NCBI GenBank assembly: GCA_033557465.1
Contig: CM066040.1
Span: 322,604,297 to 322,668,296, forward strand
Source: Ichthyophis bannanicus
Taxonomy: Eukaryota > Chordata > Amphibia > Gymnophiona > Ichthyophiidae
Reading direction: 5' to 3'
DNA length: 64,000 nt
The notes below the pieces were generated by a model. It did no database searches. It was given only the letters and a program-made list of their open reading frames with translations, and was not told the DNA's origin. Made by a program: the position numbers and the translations under genes. Positions 42,435 through 53,377 of this stretch are shown one piece after another. The stretch's first letter is position 1. Each line of letters starts with the position of its first letter.

Positions 42435-43576
42435 CTGGCCCTGCCTACCAGCCCCACTATGCTCAATCTCCAAGCAGCTGGAGGAGGTAGTGAGGTGCTG
42501 GACTCACTGAGGGACAACTAAGGAGTATAGGTACAGGTTTTCTTTGTGTGCCTGTGTTAGCAGGCTTACTCTATTTTGGTTGAAGCAAGAAGAAAAAAAA
42601 AGGAGAAAGGCGACGGACAGAAAAGACGTTTTGAAGGCACTGCAGGCTAAGGAAAGAGATCTCTCTCTCCCCCAAGCGATTGGTGGGGGGGGGGGGGAGC
42701 TTGTTGGGAGTTTGTTCTTCTCCGGGCCAATGGGCAGCTCCTGAACCTGTCAATGGGTGAGGAGCCGGCAATTGTGCAGTTGCATCCAGACTGGTAGCTT
42801 CCTGGGCAACTCCCTCAGCACCAAAGCCAGAGAGAAGTGGCTGAGCGTGAGGGAGAGCAGTGAGCTGTATGCAGTCTCCCTTGAGGTCAGTGGAGTAGTG
42901 CAGAGGTAAAAAAGGGCCTAATTGTCATGGCGGGAGGAGGCGGCGGTGTCCTGGCAGCAGCAGCTTGTGGGGCTTTCCTCAGAGACAGGCCTTTGAACAG
43001 CGCGGCCTCAGACCGCGTGGCTTGGAGTCGGCAGCGGCGTGGGAAACTCCAACGCCCTTTATTTCTTCTCATAGCTGAGGCCCGGCAAGTCAGTGGAGGA
43101 GTTCCCACCCTCTAAGCTTGCACGTTTCTCTCTCTCTCTCTGCAATTTTCTCTCCTTTGCGGTGAAGGAAAGCAGCAAGGGACTCCAGTTTCCGTTTCAT
43201 CTCTTCGGAGGGACTTAATTTAATTAAACTGTTTTAAGTTAGTTTATGTTAATTTAATTCTAGTTAGATTAGTTTGTTTAGGGTAGTTTTCATTATTTGA
43301 ATTTAATTTGATTTAATGTAGCTTACTTTAGGTTAATTTCATTTCATTTGGTTTCATTGCCTTGATATAAGGTGGTCCTTCTTTGCTCTCAGAACCTTGC
43401 TCAAGGAGAGATCACAGATTTGTTGCTATGCTAGCCAGACCCCAGTGTCTGACCCGGGGTGGTCTCTGATGAGGGCTTTTGTCTAGGATGAGCACAAGAG
43501 GCCACGTCTCTGGAAAAAGATCTACAAGATAAGTCCAGACAGGACAGGTCTCCCTCTCTGTCTCGGGAGACCCAGG
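42435..43576 (+). other. DIRS-B leader
   Basis: A GC-rich segment (42900-43110), a CTCTCTCT tract, and a T/A-rich stretch of degenerate TTAATTTA repeats (43200-43370). A G-run lies at about 42686-42698. Short frames here look non-coding. Confidence 0.55.
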
Positions 43577-43888
43577 GTGCAGAGGGAACCACAATATTAT
43601 CATTGGAGTCAGCCTTCTGTCCCCCGGCCATTCCCGGGACCTCTACAAGACAGGACCAGAGAGTCAGAGGGTTCCCGGTGCACTTTTCACCAGAGTGTGC
43701 TGCAGCTGCACAAGGCTTTTTGTCTCCGCCAGCAAGGATCGGCGAGCAGCCCTCTGGCGCTGGAATGCAGCACTAAGCGAGCAGCAGATAAAACAGAGAG
43801 TGACACGGAGGTAGCAGCCTCCAAGAGGGTTAGATCCTCACAGGACGGGAATGTGCCATCTCCATTGTCTGAGAGGCCGGATCTTGAA
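43577..43888 (+). pseudogene. DIRS-B gag, N-terminal part
   Basis: A basic, serine and proline-rich frame with 'STKRAADKTESDTEVAASKR'. It is joined by reading frame and position to 45065-45535 across the L2 insertion. DIRS Gag proteins lack obvious zinc knuckles, as here. Confidence 0.65.
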
Positions 43889-45062
43889 GGGTTCAGTTCT
43901 TGCCCCTCTTCTCTTTAACCTTTTCCTGGCCCCTCTTACCTCTCTGATCCAGCAATTCGGTATCTCTACATTCTTCTATGCTGACGACATTCTTCTTCTC
44001 TCGCATACTTCTCCCTCTTGTCCAGACCTCTCGCCCCTTAACGCCTGCCTAGCAGCTGTGGCGGACTGGTTGACCCTTAACTGTCTTCACCTGAATCTCA
44101 CTAAGACTGTGGCCATTTGGTTCTCGCATGGTAGTCCCCCTCCATCACTAGCCCCTTCTTTTTCTGGCACTCCTGTACCCTTGGTCTCCACTTTTCGGTA
44201 CTTGGAGGTACACTTTGATTCAGATTTATCTTTTCACTCCCATATCTCTCAGGTTACTAAAACCTCTTTCTTCTTTCTTCGCCAGATTCGCTCTGTTCGT
44301 CCTTTTCTTTCCCCCTCTGCTCTTGCTACTTTAGTACTTTCTTTAGTCATATACCTTGTTGATTTTGCCAGTTCTCTTTTCACTGGTCTGCCTAAGAATC
44401 GTCTATCTCGTCTTCAACGCATTCAGAACACTGCCGCACGCCTTGTCACTCATTCCTCCCTTCGCGATCATATAACTCCCATACTATTCCACCTCCACTG
44501 GTTACCGGTATCTTTTCGTGCTATGTTCAAACTACTGACCCTGGTCCACAAAGCCTTCCATGATAGCACTCCACAGTATCTCACGGACCTCCTCTTTTAC
44601 CACTCCCCTAAACACACTCCCCGCTCATTTCACCTCAATCGCCTTACCCTCCCCTCCCCTTCCCGAGCTCACCTTCAGTCTACCCGCTCTACTGCTTTCT
44701 TCTTTGCTGGACCCGCCCTTTGGAATGCCCTTCCCTCTTCCCTCCGTTTAGAACCCCAACACTCCGCCTTCAAACGAGACTTGAAAACTCATCTGTTTTC
44801 TTTAGCTTTTGATGTTCCCTCCCCTTTTGTGTGACTTCCTCTTTCCCCCTACCTTTTGTTTGCTCTTAGGTCTTCTTCTTCTTCCTCTTCTCATGTCCCG
44901 TCTGTCTGCTTTCCCTCTCAATCTGTCCTATAATATATTGTACATTTCTTTTCTTTTCCGCTGTCTTTTAGCCTTCTTTTATTGAATTTTAAATTGTACA
45001 CTGCTTTGGTTTTTGTAGAAAGGCGGTTTTTATCAAATAATAAACATAAACATAAACATAAA
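43889..45062 (+). mobile_element. L2-type LINE (sense), long open RT C-terminus
   Basis: The frame 43851-44834 is open for 327 codons: 'GSVLAPLLFNLFLAPL', 'ISTFFYADDILLL' with the catalytic YADD, 'DHITPILFHLHWLPV', 'FFFAGPALWNALPSSL'. The 3' end has the tail 'GTACACTGCTTTGGTTTTTG' and (AAACAT)n. The clean frame shows a young insertion relative to the decayed host DIRS. Confidence 0.9.
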
Positions 45063-45064
45063 CT

Positions 45065-45535
45065 TGGATATGGAGCTCGAGTTCCAAGGTGAGGAATTGG
45101 AGGAAGGAGAGATCGCAGCAGGAAGACCAGTCATGAGTGGTTGGGTATTCTGCCAGGAAGAGTTATCAGCGCTCACTGGTGAGTTCCTGAAGGCCCTTAA
45201 TATGTCAACTAGTTTGCCGGCAGACGATGAGACATTGGAAGATCCTCTGCTCCAGGCAATGCAGAAAACGTAGAAGGTTTTCCCAGTGCATATAGTGGTA
45301 AGGCAGATGATCCAGGAGGAGTGGAATCTGCCGGAAGCGGGCCTCAGGGGGGTGCAAGCCATGACACGTCTGTACCCGTTACCGGAGCAGGAGCGCGAGC
45401 TGTTTAAGTTACCTAAGGTGGATGTGGCAGTGTCTGCAGTCACCAAAAAGATGACAATCCTGGTAGAAGGCAGCGTGGCCCTCAAAGATGGCCAGGATAG
45501 GAAGTTGGACACCTTGTTGAAAGCAGGCCTTTGAC
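45065..45535 (+). pseudogene. DIRS-B gag, middle part
   Basis: Frames 45064-45273 ('GWVFCQEELSALTGEFL', 'ETLEDPLLQAM') and 45286-45534 continue gag, with a TAG near 45271. Homologous blocks in DIRS-A are 18215-18428 and 21430-21561. Confidence 0.75.
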
Positions 45536-46120
45536 ATCAACATCCTCTCACTACAGGCCTCCATTTGTGCGGTCTAGATAGCTAAAGCTTGCCTCCGCTG
45601 GTTTAACAGGTTCAACAGCTGGGGAAGCCGGCATCGGACCTGTAGGGGAAAGTGGCCAAGCTGGAATTGGGGGCAGCCTATCTAGCAGACATCCACTACA
45701 AGTTCATTAGAGGGCTGTCAAAGAGCATAGCCTCATTGGTGGCGGCTCGCTGCTTTCTGTGGTTGTGAAACTGGGCGGCGGACAGTTCCTCCAAGTCTCA
45801 CCTCAGCAAGCTCCCCTTTAAGGGTAAACTCCTGTTTGGGGAGGACCTGGACAAACTGGTCAAGGACGGGAGAGTCCAAGAGTGGAAGTCTGCCTGAGGA
45901 TAAGCAGAAGCAAAGCTGCCCTCTGCCTACGTCGAAAGGACAGCCCAGAGACTTCAAGCATTTTCGTCCTTCCCGCTTTCTCTCCTACCAGAAAGACAGA
46001 TTCCCCTCCAGGGGTTTCAAGATTTCTGAGGTCTGGGCCAGGGATTTAGTGCCGCCTCATCCTCTCCTTGGGAACCAGAAAATCGCAATGAAGCGAGGCG
46101 GGCCCAGGTGGGGATGTAAC
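45536..46120 (+). pseudogene. DIRS-B gag C-terminal and linker
   Basis: Frames such as 45836-46288 are arginine, proline and serine-rich ('FRPSRFLSYQKDRFPSRGF' matches the usual DIRS linker). Stops are present. Confidence 0.5.
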
Positions 46121-46122
46121 CC

Positions 46123-47053
46123 ATGGGGGGCAGGCTACAGGACTTCTACCCTGCCTGGGTCCAAATCACCTCAGACTGGTGGGTCTTGGAGGTCGTCTGG
46201 GAGGGCTATGCCCTTGAGTGGGCATGCCCAGTGGACTACTCGTTCGTTCAGTCTCCCTCCAAAGCGCAAGGCAAAATGGTGGCGGTAAAAGACACCTTGA
46301 CAAGGCTCTTGCAGCTAAGGACCATGGAGCCTGTGCCCAGGGACCAATACAGGTGCGGTTGGTACTCCATTTATTTTGTGGTACCCAAAAAGGAAGGTTC
46401 CTTTCACCCAATTCTCGATCTAAAGGGTGTGAACTGTTGTCTGCGGGTGCCACATTTTCGCATGGGAACCTTGCTGTCCTTTATTGTAGCAATAAGAAGT
46501 GGTGAGTTTTTGACATCTATAGATCTTTTTTAGTGCCATCAAGTCAGTGTTGACTCATAGTGACCCAGCTACTTCTGGGTTTTCTTGGCAATGTATCACT
46601 AGAAGTAGATTGCCAGCCTTTTCTTCTGAGGCAATGGAGGGTAAAGTGACTTGCCCAAAGTCACAAGGAATGCTAGTGGGAATTGAACCCTTGATCTGCT
46701 GGGTACTAGGCAGTTGCTCTAACCAGTAGGCTACTCCTCCACTTCCTATAGATCTTATGGAAGCTTATTTTCACATTCTCATCTGGCCAGACCACCAACA
46801 GTGTCTCCATTTCACAATGCCAATGGGACATTTCCAGTTCCGGATGTTGCTGTTCAGTCTGACAACAGCTCCGCAAACCTTCACCAAGGTCATGGTGGTG
46901 GTAGCGGCGGCACTCCGCAAGGAAGGGATTCTCGTGCACCCATATCTTGACGATTGGCTGATCTGGGCAAAGTCCAGAGGCGAAAGTGAAAAAGCAACGA
47001 TGCGGATGATGCAGTTCTTAGAAAGTCTCAGATGGGTGGTCAACTTGGCCAAG
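46123..47053 (+). pseudogene. DIRS-B reverse transcriptase
   Basis: Frame 46123-46533 carries 'YSIYFVVPKKEGSFHPILDL' and 'GEFLTSIDLF', the DIRS RT fingers and motif A. After a SINE the frame 46757-47185 resumes 'MEAYFHILI' and continues 'GILVHPYLDDWLIWA' with the YLDD catalytic motif and 'SLRWVVNLAKS'. It is cut at 47053 by an L2. Confidence 0.9.
46528..46745 (-). mobile_element. tRNA-derived SINE with 11-bp TSD
   Basis: Flanked by CTATAGATCTT at 46517-46527 and 46746-46756. In reverse orientation it runs from a tRNA-like head (GGAGGAGTAGCCTACTGG) through the B-box GGTTCAATTCCC-type segment to the 'TGAGTCAACACTGACTTGAT' tail region. Confidence 0.92.
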
Positions 47054-47062
47054 AGTCATTTA

Positions 47063-48391
47063 TTTATTTATTTATTTATTTATTTAGAACACATTTATAT
47101 ACCGCTGCTTCCAGCGATCAGCAGCGGTTTGATTCTTCTTTTGGGAGATGTCGATCAGGACAGGGTGGGGAGTATATACATATAGGACTGAGGGGGAGGG
47201 GGTCACGGCACACATGGTTAATGTTTTTGGGTTAAACATATTTACATTTATACAATACATATTTACAGATTTAGGAAATCACATTTTACATGGCTATACA
47301 TGGTTACACAGGCGGATTTAAAATGCATGTATTTATCAGTTTACTTTGTTACGGTTTCCTGGAATTTGCGGCTTATGGCTGGTTGTAGTAGCATTTAAAT
47401 AGGTGGGTTTTTAACTCTTTCCTGAATCTGGTAATGTCCTGGGTTAGACGTAGGTCAACAGGGAGCTGATTCCATATAGTGGGCGCAGAGAAAGAGAAGG
47501 CTCTACGACATGTACTCATTTTCACAGTTCGGATTGCTTTGGGGACCTGCAGGGTGCCCAAGTTGTTAGTTCTTCTATTCCTATTTGCTGGTTGTGTGCT
47601 GATAAGAGAGGACAGGAATGAGGGGGCTATGTTGTTGATCAGCTTGAACGTTGTTACTAGCATCTTGTACTGTACCCTAGCTGCAACAGGAAGCCAATGA
47701 AGGTCGATCAATATTGGGGTGATGTGGTCAGATACTCTTGTTCCCATTATGATCCTAGCTGCGACATTCTGGGCCATTTGAAGGATACCCAGTGATTTTT
47801 TGGGTAGACCTTGGAGGATGGCATTACAGTAGTCGAGGTGCGGCATAACTAGTGCTTGAGCCACTGACCTGAAGTCGCATGGTGCTATTATTTTCCTTAG
47901 AGGTTGTATCACCCTAAGTTTATAGAAGATGGCTTTGTTTGTTTTACGCAGGTGTGTCTCCATTCTTAGGTTGCAGTCGAGTGTGACTCCTAGATATTTG
48001 ATTTCTTCTTTTGCTTTGTATGTGTTGTTGCACAGGGTGATTGAGTCAGGTGACTTGAAGTTGGGTTTGCTGGACATGTACATTACCTCCGTTTTTTTGT
48101 GGTTTATCGCCATGTTATTTTTCTGTAGCCATAGCAACATCTCGTCCAGGCAGTTTTCGAGCTGTGCATATTTGGGGTCAGCGACGTCTAGTTGCGTGTA
48201 GAGCATAATATCATCTGCATAGATGTGGTAGTTGATGCTATGCCTTCTAAAAATGTCACAGAGGGGTCACATGTAGATATTGAACAGCAGTGCCGAGAGC
48301 GCTGAGCCCTGGGGTATGCCCTGCGTTTGAGTGAATGGTTTCGCTTCTTCCCCATTAAATTGTACTTGAGGCCTTCTGTTAGATATATAGG
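47063..48391 (-). mobile_element. L2-type LINE with 9-bp TSD
   Basis: Flanked by AGTCATTTA at 47054-47062 and 48392-48400. The tail (ATTT)n...'ATATACCGCTGCTTCCAGCG' is at the left. Frame 47373-48206 (277 codons) is the RT thumb and C-terminus: 'KTEVMYMSSKPN', 'IKYLGVTLD', 'ITPILIDLHWLPVAARV', 'FSFSAPTIWNQLPVDL'. It is 5' truncated at the RT. Confidence 0.93.
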
Positions 48392-48400
48392 AGTCATTTA

Positions 48401-49092
48401 GTTCCGTCCCAGAATCTGGAATATTTGGGAACACACTTCGCCACCTGTGTAGGGAAGGACATTCTGCCGGAACAGTGGGCTCAGGGGCTCCAACAACTGG
48501 TGTGTCAATTTCTACAGATGTCCCAGCTGTCGGCCTGCCATTATCTTCAGGTCCTAGGGACCATGGTATCTATGCTTGGCTTGGTTCCGTGGGCGAGGGT
48601 GCACATGCGACCATTGGAGAGAATGCTGCTTCGTCAGTGATCTCACCAAAGTCAGCCCCTGTCTATGCCACTTCCATGCCCAGGGCAGACCAAAAGAGCA
48701 CTCAGGTGGTGGTGGTTACGTCCAGGAATTCTGGATGGGGGCAGGCCCCTCGAGTCACCAACATGGATCCCGCTGATGACGGATGGCAGTCTATCCGATA
48801 GGGAAGCCCATTGCAAAGGGCGCTTTGTTCAAGGATGGTGGAGTTCGCAGGAGGCCCTTTAGTCAATCAACAGGCTGGATATGCAACAGGCCTGGTTGCA
48901 GGGGAAGGCAGTCCGGGTCCTCTCAGACATGTGACCACAGTAGCCTACATCAACCGTCAGGGAGGCACGGGCAGTGTAGCCTTAAAGAAAGAGGCCAAAA
49001 GGCTGTTCGATTGGGTGGAAAATCATCTCCAGGCCTTATCGGTGGCTCACGTCGTGAGAGTTGACAACGTGACGGTGGATTTCCTCAGCTGA
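48401..49092 (+). pseudogene. DIRS-B RT end and RNase H
   Basis: It resumes exactly at the DIRS text 'VPSQNLEYLGTHF'. RNase H pieces follow: 'VVVTSRNSGWG' (a corrupted DAS motif), 'AYINRQGGTGSVAL' and 'VVRVDNVTVDFLS'. Frames 48475-48801 and 48811-49092 are shifted with respect to each other. Confidence 0.85.
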
Positions 49093-49470
49093 GTGCGCGT
49101 AGACTCGGGAAAGTGGACTTTCAACCAGGAGGTGTTCGATCAGGTGGTGTGCCGATGGGGCACACCAGTCATGGACCTAATGGCAACGCTCCAGTCAGCC
49201 AAGGCGAGCCGGTTCTTCAGCAGGAGAAGAGAGAAGATGTCAGAAGGCCTGGATGCCCTGGTGCTGAAGTGGTCCACAGGGGAGCTCCTCTATATTTTCC
49301 CTCCGTGTGTGCTCATAGGCCGGGTACTACAGTGGATAGAGGCTCACTGGGGGTTCGTCATTCTCATCACCCCGGATTGGCCAAGGCGACCATGGTATGC
49401 TGATCTGTTGCAGATTCTGGCAGACAAGGGCCATGGAGGCTCCTGGCTCAACAGTATCTCTTGACACAGG
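49093..49470 (+). pseudogene. DIRS-B RNase H to recombinase linker
   Basis: 'WTFNQEVFDQVVCRWGTPVM', then 'LMATLQSAK' and 'TPDWPRRPWYADL', a conserved DIRS segment. A TGA near 49090 separates it from RNase H. Confidence 0.8.
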
Positions 49471-50555
49471 GGCCGGTTTGCAAGCCTCAGGTGGATCAAT
49501 TCACGCTTACAGCACGGCTCTTGAAAGGGCAAAGCTGTGGAGAAGAGGTTATTCAGGACCGGTGATAACATTACTGAAGGCAAGCAAAAGGTCCATTTGC
49601 CTAGCATACATCAGGGTGTGATGCATTTTTGAGTCATGGTGTGGGGACAGGCAGTCTATCCCATCCACTGCATCAGTTCTGGATGTCTTAGCCTTCTTAC
49701 AGGATGGTTTTGATAAGGGCTTAGCTGCTAGTTCCTTGAGAGTGCAACTGGTGGTGATTACCTGTTATCGTGGAAAGGTTCAAGGGGTGGCGTTGAGTAC
49801 TCACCCAGATGTGCTGTGCTTTCTGAAGGCGGTGACCCACCTTCAGCCTCCGAGGAGGGCGGTGGTGCCACCATTGGACCTCAGTTTGGTTCTAACGGTG
49901 CTTACCTGTCAAGTGTCACTGAAGGACTTGACCCTGAAGACGGTCTTCTTTGTGTTCATTTGCTCGGCACGCAGGATTTCGGAGCTTCAGGCCTTATCGT
50001 GTCAGAAGCCTTTCTTTTCGTTCTCTAGGAAGAAAGTGGTTCTTCGGCCGGAGCCCTCCTTCTTGCCTAAGGCGGTTTCGGCCTTCCATTTATCAGTCAG
50101 TTTCTCTGTCGGCACTGTCGACTGCGAAAATGGACTCTGCTAACCCGCAGTTGCGCCTCTTAGATGTCAGAAGAGTCCTGTGGTGCTATTTGTGCAGGGC
50201 AGCGTCTTTTAGGAGGTCTGATCATTTGTTTGTGCTGTTCGTTGGGCCACGCAAAGGAGAGGCGGCAGCCAAGGCTTCCATTTCCAGGTGGATTAGAGAA
50301 GCGATTGCATTGGCGTACATCTTGAAGGGTAAAGTGGTGCCAACAGGATTACGAGCGCACTCCACGAGGGCTCAGGCAGCCTTGTGGGCAGAGTATAGCT
50401 TGGTGCCACCAGTGGAGATCTGTGAGGCAGCAACGTGGTCTTCTCTTCATACTTTTGCTAAACATTATCGCCTGGATATCCAGAAAGCGGGAGACTCCTT
50501 TTTTGAATCAGCAGTGCTTCAAGCCAGTATTGCAGGTCCCTCCTTGTTAATTTAA
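49471..50555 (+). pseudogene. DIRS-B tyrosine recombinase
   Basis: Frames 49397-49621, 49736-50143 and 49950-50555 carry 'SICLAYIRV', 'ICSARRISELQALS' (first catalytic Arg), then 'GLRAHSTRAQAALWA' (H-x-x-R) and 'HTFAKHYRLD' (catalytic Tyr). A TGA near 49620 and a frameshift near 50100 break it. All four RHRY residues are still present. Confidence 0.9.
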
Positions 50556-50605
50556 CTGCTCTGTTACATCCCAGAGGCACAGGACTGGCTACTGGAGGAA
50601 CAATA

Positions 50606-50670
50606 AGGAAAGAGAAATTAGATTTACCTGTTAATTGTTGTTCCTTGAGGAACCCCAGTCCAGTCCCGGA
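50606..50670 (+). repeat. DIRS-B internal complementary region
   Basis: GGAACAATAAGG...'AATTGTTGTTCC' then CCCCAGTCCAGTCCC is complementary to 51105-51150 and to the element ends, as expected for the DIRS circularisation template. Confidence 0.75.
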
Positions 50671-51012
50671 TCCTGTCCTTGAAGAGTTTGGTAAGAAACC
50701 ATTTGGTGCCCCTGGCTCAGTAGCAGATTCTCTGAGTGATGGCAGGGGTTAGGGAATGCCAAGGAGTATGCTAGGTAAAGTATCTTGGGGGTGGACTGGG
50801 AGAGCTGTCGGTCTTAACGCTCCGTGCTAGAAGGCATTGCCCAAGTGTTCCACAGGTAAATCTCCCCGTTCTGGGGGGACGAGGAATTCCTTGCCGGGTG
50901 GTGGGAAGAGAGTAAGGTTACTTAGGTGTAGTTTTGGTTATTGTTTAACTAATTTGTTGCTCCTGTGAGTCTGCTTTGTCAATAGGTTACCGGGGCTGGT
51001 AAGCGGTGCCCG

Positions 51013-51107
51013 CTGCATAAGTACATGGGTGTCATCAAAAGATGACATGCTCAGTCTCCAAGCTGCTGGAAAAGGTGCACTACCCAGAGGTGTGGGACTG
51101 GACTGGA
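51013..51107 (+). repeat. DIRS-B right inverted repeat
   Basis: CTGCATAAGTACATGGGTGT to GACTGGA. It pairs with 42340-42434. Confidence 0.92.
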
Positions 51108-51167
51108 GTTCCTCAAACAGCAATTAGCAGGTACATCTAATTTCTCCTTTAAATATATAAAACAAAT

Positions 51168-51396
51168 TAGAGTGGAGGAGTAGTCTAATGGTTAGTGTAC
51201 TGGCTTAGCAACTAAAAAACTAGTGTTCAATTCCCAGTAGTGGTTTTGGACAAGTCATTTAACTGTTCATTGCCTTGGAAGAAAGTTCTGGCAATCTACT
51301 TCCAGTCCCACTGCTAAGAACATCCAGGAGCTGCTGGATTGCCAGGAGTCAGCATTGACTTGAAGGCGCCCATTGCAATAATGAACAAACAAATCT
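51168..51396 (+). mobile_element. tRNA-derived SINE (sense)
   Basis: The head GGAGGAGTAGTCTAATGG resembles a tRNA A-box region, with GTTCAATTCCC-type B-box near 51228. It is followed by the shared body 'GGCAATCTACTTCCAGTCCC' and the 'GAGTCAGCATTGACTTGAAG' tail. It lies just right of DIRS-B. Confidence 0.9.
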
Positions 51397-51792
51397 TTTT
51401 CAAAGAAGGAGAGGCTGTAAAACTAGAGGGCATAAAATGAAGCTGCAAGGAGGTAAACTTAAAAGCAATATCAGAAAATACTTTTTCACTGAAAGGGTGG
51501 TGGATGCTTGGAATGCCCTCCTGATGGAGGTGGTGGGGGCAAATACAGTGACGGAATTCAAAATAGCATGGGACAGACACAGTGGATCCCTTTATATTAA
51601 GAGGATAAAATCAAAGTAAACTTGACTATTTCTTGTACCTCAAAAATAGGGGGGTGACCTTCATGGAGCTGCAGGCACAACCCTAAACAAGGCATAGAGA
51701 AGGGTGACCTGCATGGAGCGGCGGTTACTCCTACTTTAGTCACCTTGCTGGGCAGATTAGATGAACTATACTGGTCTTTATCTGCCGTCATA

Positions 51793-52258
51793 TACTATGG
51801 GCCCAATATTCGAAAGACATTTACACGGTTTAAAGCCCAGTAAACCATATAAATGCCTTAAATGGAGACATTCAATGGCACTTACATGCGTAGTGCTGTT
51901 GAATATCCCCTTCTAACTCCCCGACTCTCCCCGATGCTATCCAGTTAGAATCGGGGCATGTCAGGCGGAGCAGAGGCGGCGACAAGTGCTAAACAGGCAG
52001 CAGTGATATTGCATGCTGCCCACTTAGCGATCTGAGCCTTAAAGATAATCGAGGCAAACCCTTGCCTATCTTTAAGGCACAGGAGCTAACCGGGCAGCAT
52101 GCAATATTACTGCTGCGGCTTCCGGTGTCTGTGGCGATCACCGGATATTCAATGCCAGGGCCACATATGACCCCGGCATTGAATATCTGGGGTTAAGGGT
52201 TGGCGGATAGGGCAATGCGCAATAGGGGCGCATAGCCTGCCCAACCCAGTATCGGGCC
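51793..52258. mobile_element. Foldback MITE with GGGCCC ends
   Basis: GGGCCCAATATTCGA at the left and TATCGGGCCC at the right are imperfect inverted repeats. CTATG occurs on both sides, within the CR1 octamer tail. The interior has several partial inverted segments, e.g. CCTTAAAGATAATCGAGGC against GCCTATCTTTAAGG. Confidence 0.75.
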
Positions 52259-52261
52259 CTA

Positions 52262-53340
52262 TGTTACTATGTAAGCTAAAGCTGAAAAAGAGCAAGCTAC
52301 TCATGATTGTAGCAAGATATGATCTTGAAACGATATCACTGGAATTTAAAGACTGCCTGAAAAATCAATTCACCACTTTGGATACAAATGACAGAGCACC
52401 AAAAGATCTATGGGATGACATCAAGAAAGTTGTGAAGAAAGCAGTCTCTACAAAAGGTGATAAAACAAAAATAGCCAAAATGGATGACCGAAGAAACTCT
52501 GAAAATTGCTCAAAAATGGAGAGGAGAAAGAGAGGTAATCATGGAACTAAATAGAGATTTCCAAAGTAACTACTACTATGTTACTATATTCCAATTTGAG
52601 GCTGGAATTTTCTCTTTAATCTTGTAGTTTTAGGAAAGCCAATCTTGTTCTTCCTCTGATAGTATATTATTTTATTTCCTTGCATGAGTCATTGCAGTAT
52701 TTCTCTTTGTCTCACCCTGCTGAACTTTGCCAAAAGATGCTCAAGGCCCACAAACTGGGAAGAGGAATGAGATTGCCAACTGCGGAAGTGGCGGTATGTT
52801 GAGACTGAGAAGCACGCCGTGAGGGTGGGGGCTGTGTTTTGATGTCTGTTTATTCCTTTGTAAATGGCAGAGTATTATGGGAAATAATATTGAATGATGT
52901 GTGTTGCTTGTCTCTATGTGATGTCTTCTTCACTAATTAAACATATTTATAAAAAAAAGAAGAAAAAGATGCTCAAGGATTCACATTGAATGATGTTGAG
53001 AAGATCAAGAAAAGGTGGAAAAAATACAGAGTCGTTATACCATAAAGATCAAGTAGATCAAAAGCCATTTCAACCTATACCTTACAATCTGGAACAATTG
53101 GTGATGAAAGAAGTATTTGAAGCAGCACTGAAAGCACAAAGAACAAAGCACCGAGCATTGACGGCATTCTCATCAAAATATTACAGCAATCAGATGCAGT
53201 TATTTCAGTATTTGCAAGGCTCTGCCAGGAAATCTGGAAGACAACATCATGGCTAATTGACTGGAAAAGGTCTGTGTTCATACCAAAACTGGCAAAAGGT
53301 AATCCAACTGACTGCAGAAATTATCACACGATCCTACTGA
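52262..53340 (+). mobile_element. RTE/BovB-like LINE, middle region
   Basis: Frame 52261-52554 has 'ISLEFKDCLKNQFTTLD' and 'APKDLWDDIKKVVKKA', the linker after the RTE endonuclease. After a 220-bp insertion, frame 52990-53256 and following text show 'IKKRWKKYT', then the RT start 'FIPKLAKGNPTDCRNYHTIL'-type text. Stops are frequent. Confidence 0.8.
52757..52963 (+). mobile_element. Short poly(A) retrocopy with 15-bp TSD
   Basis: AAAAGATGCTCAAGG at 52742-52756 and 52964-52978 flanks a 207-base insert that ends TTTATAAAAAAAAGAAGAA. Target duplication and A-tail are typical of L1-type retrotransposition. The body does not resemble the CR1 or L2 tails and I do not recognise the source RNA. Confidence 0.85.
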
Positions 53341-53377
53341 TCCCACCTGCTCTAACCATTACGCTACTTCTCCATTA
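53341..53377 (-). mobile_element. SINE head remnant
   Basis: The reverse complement GGAGAAGTAGCGTAATGGTT matches the tRNA-like head of the SINE family. Only the first 37 bases or so remain. Confidence 0.6.

Larger units (their letters stand above)
42340..51107 (+). mobile_element. DIRS-B: DIRS retrotransposon with both terminal inverted repeats
   Basis: Left and right 95-bp inverted repeats (42340-42434, 51013-51107) enclose a leader, gag, RT, RNase H and tyrosine recombinase, in DIRS order. The internal complementary region is at about 50606-50670. Three insertions lie inside: L2 at 43889-45062, SINE at 46528-46745 and L2 at 47063-48391. DIRS elements insert through a circular intermediate with no target duplication, and none is evident. 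Frameshifts in RT and recombinase make it inactive. Confidence 0.93.
39561..51792 (+). mobile_element. CR1-C: CR1 split by DNA MITE, DIRS-B and SINE
   Basis: The endonuclease part (39631-39885: 'VIILGDFNLLGVDW', 'DLVLTNGDSMSNV') and RT pieces (40600-41540, with 'CLFADDMKICN' near 41180) are followed by the MITE at 41577. CR1 resumes at 42175-42335, then DIRS-B, then a SINE, and CR1 continues 51397-51792 with 'KYFFTERVVDAWNALL' and its 3' UTR ending in ACTATG-type octamers. The order of parts shows that one ancestral CR1 contained all the later insertions. Confidence 0.85.

Noticed and set aside
51168..51240. tRNA gene candidate
   Set aside because: A-box and B-box-like segments are present, but no complete cloverleaf is seen and the sequence continues into a repeated body, so it is a SINE head.
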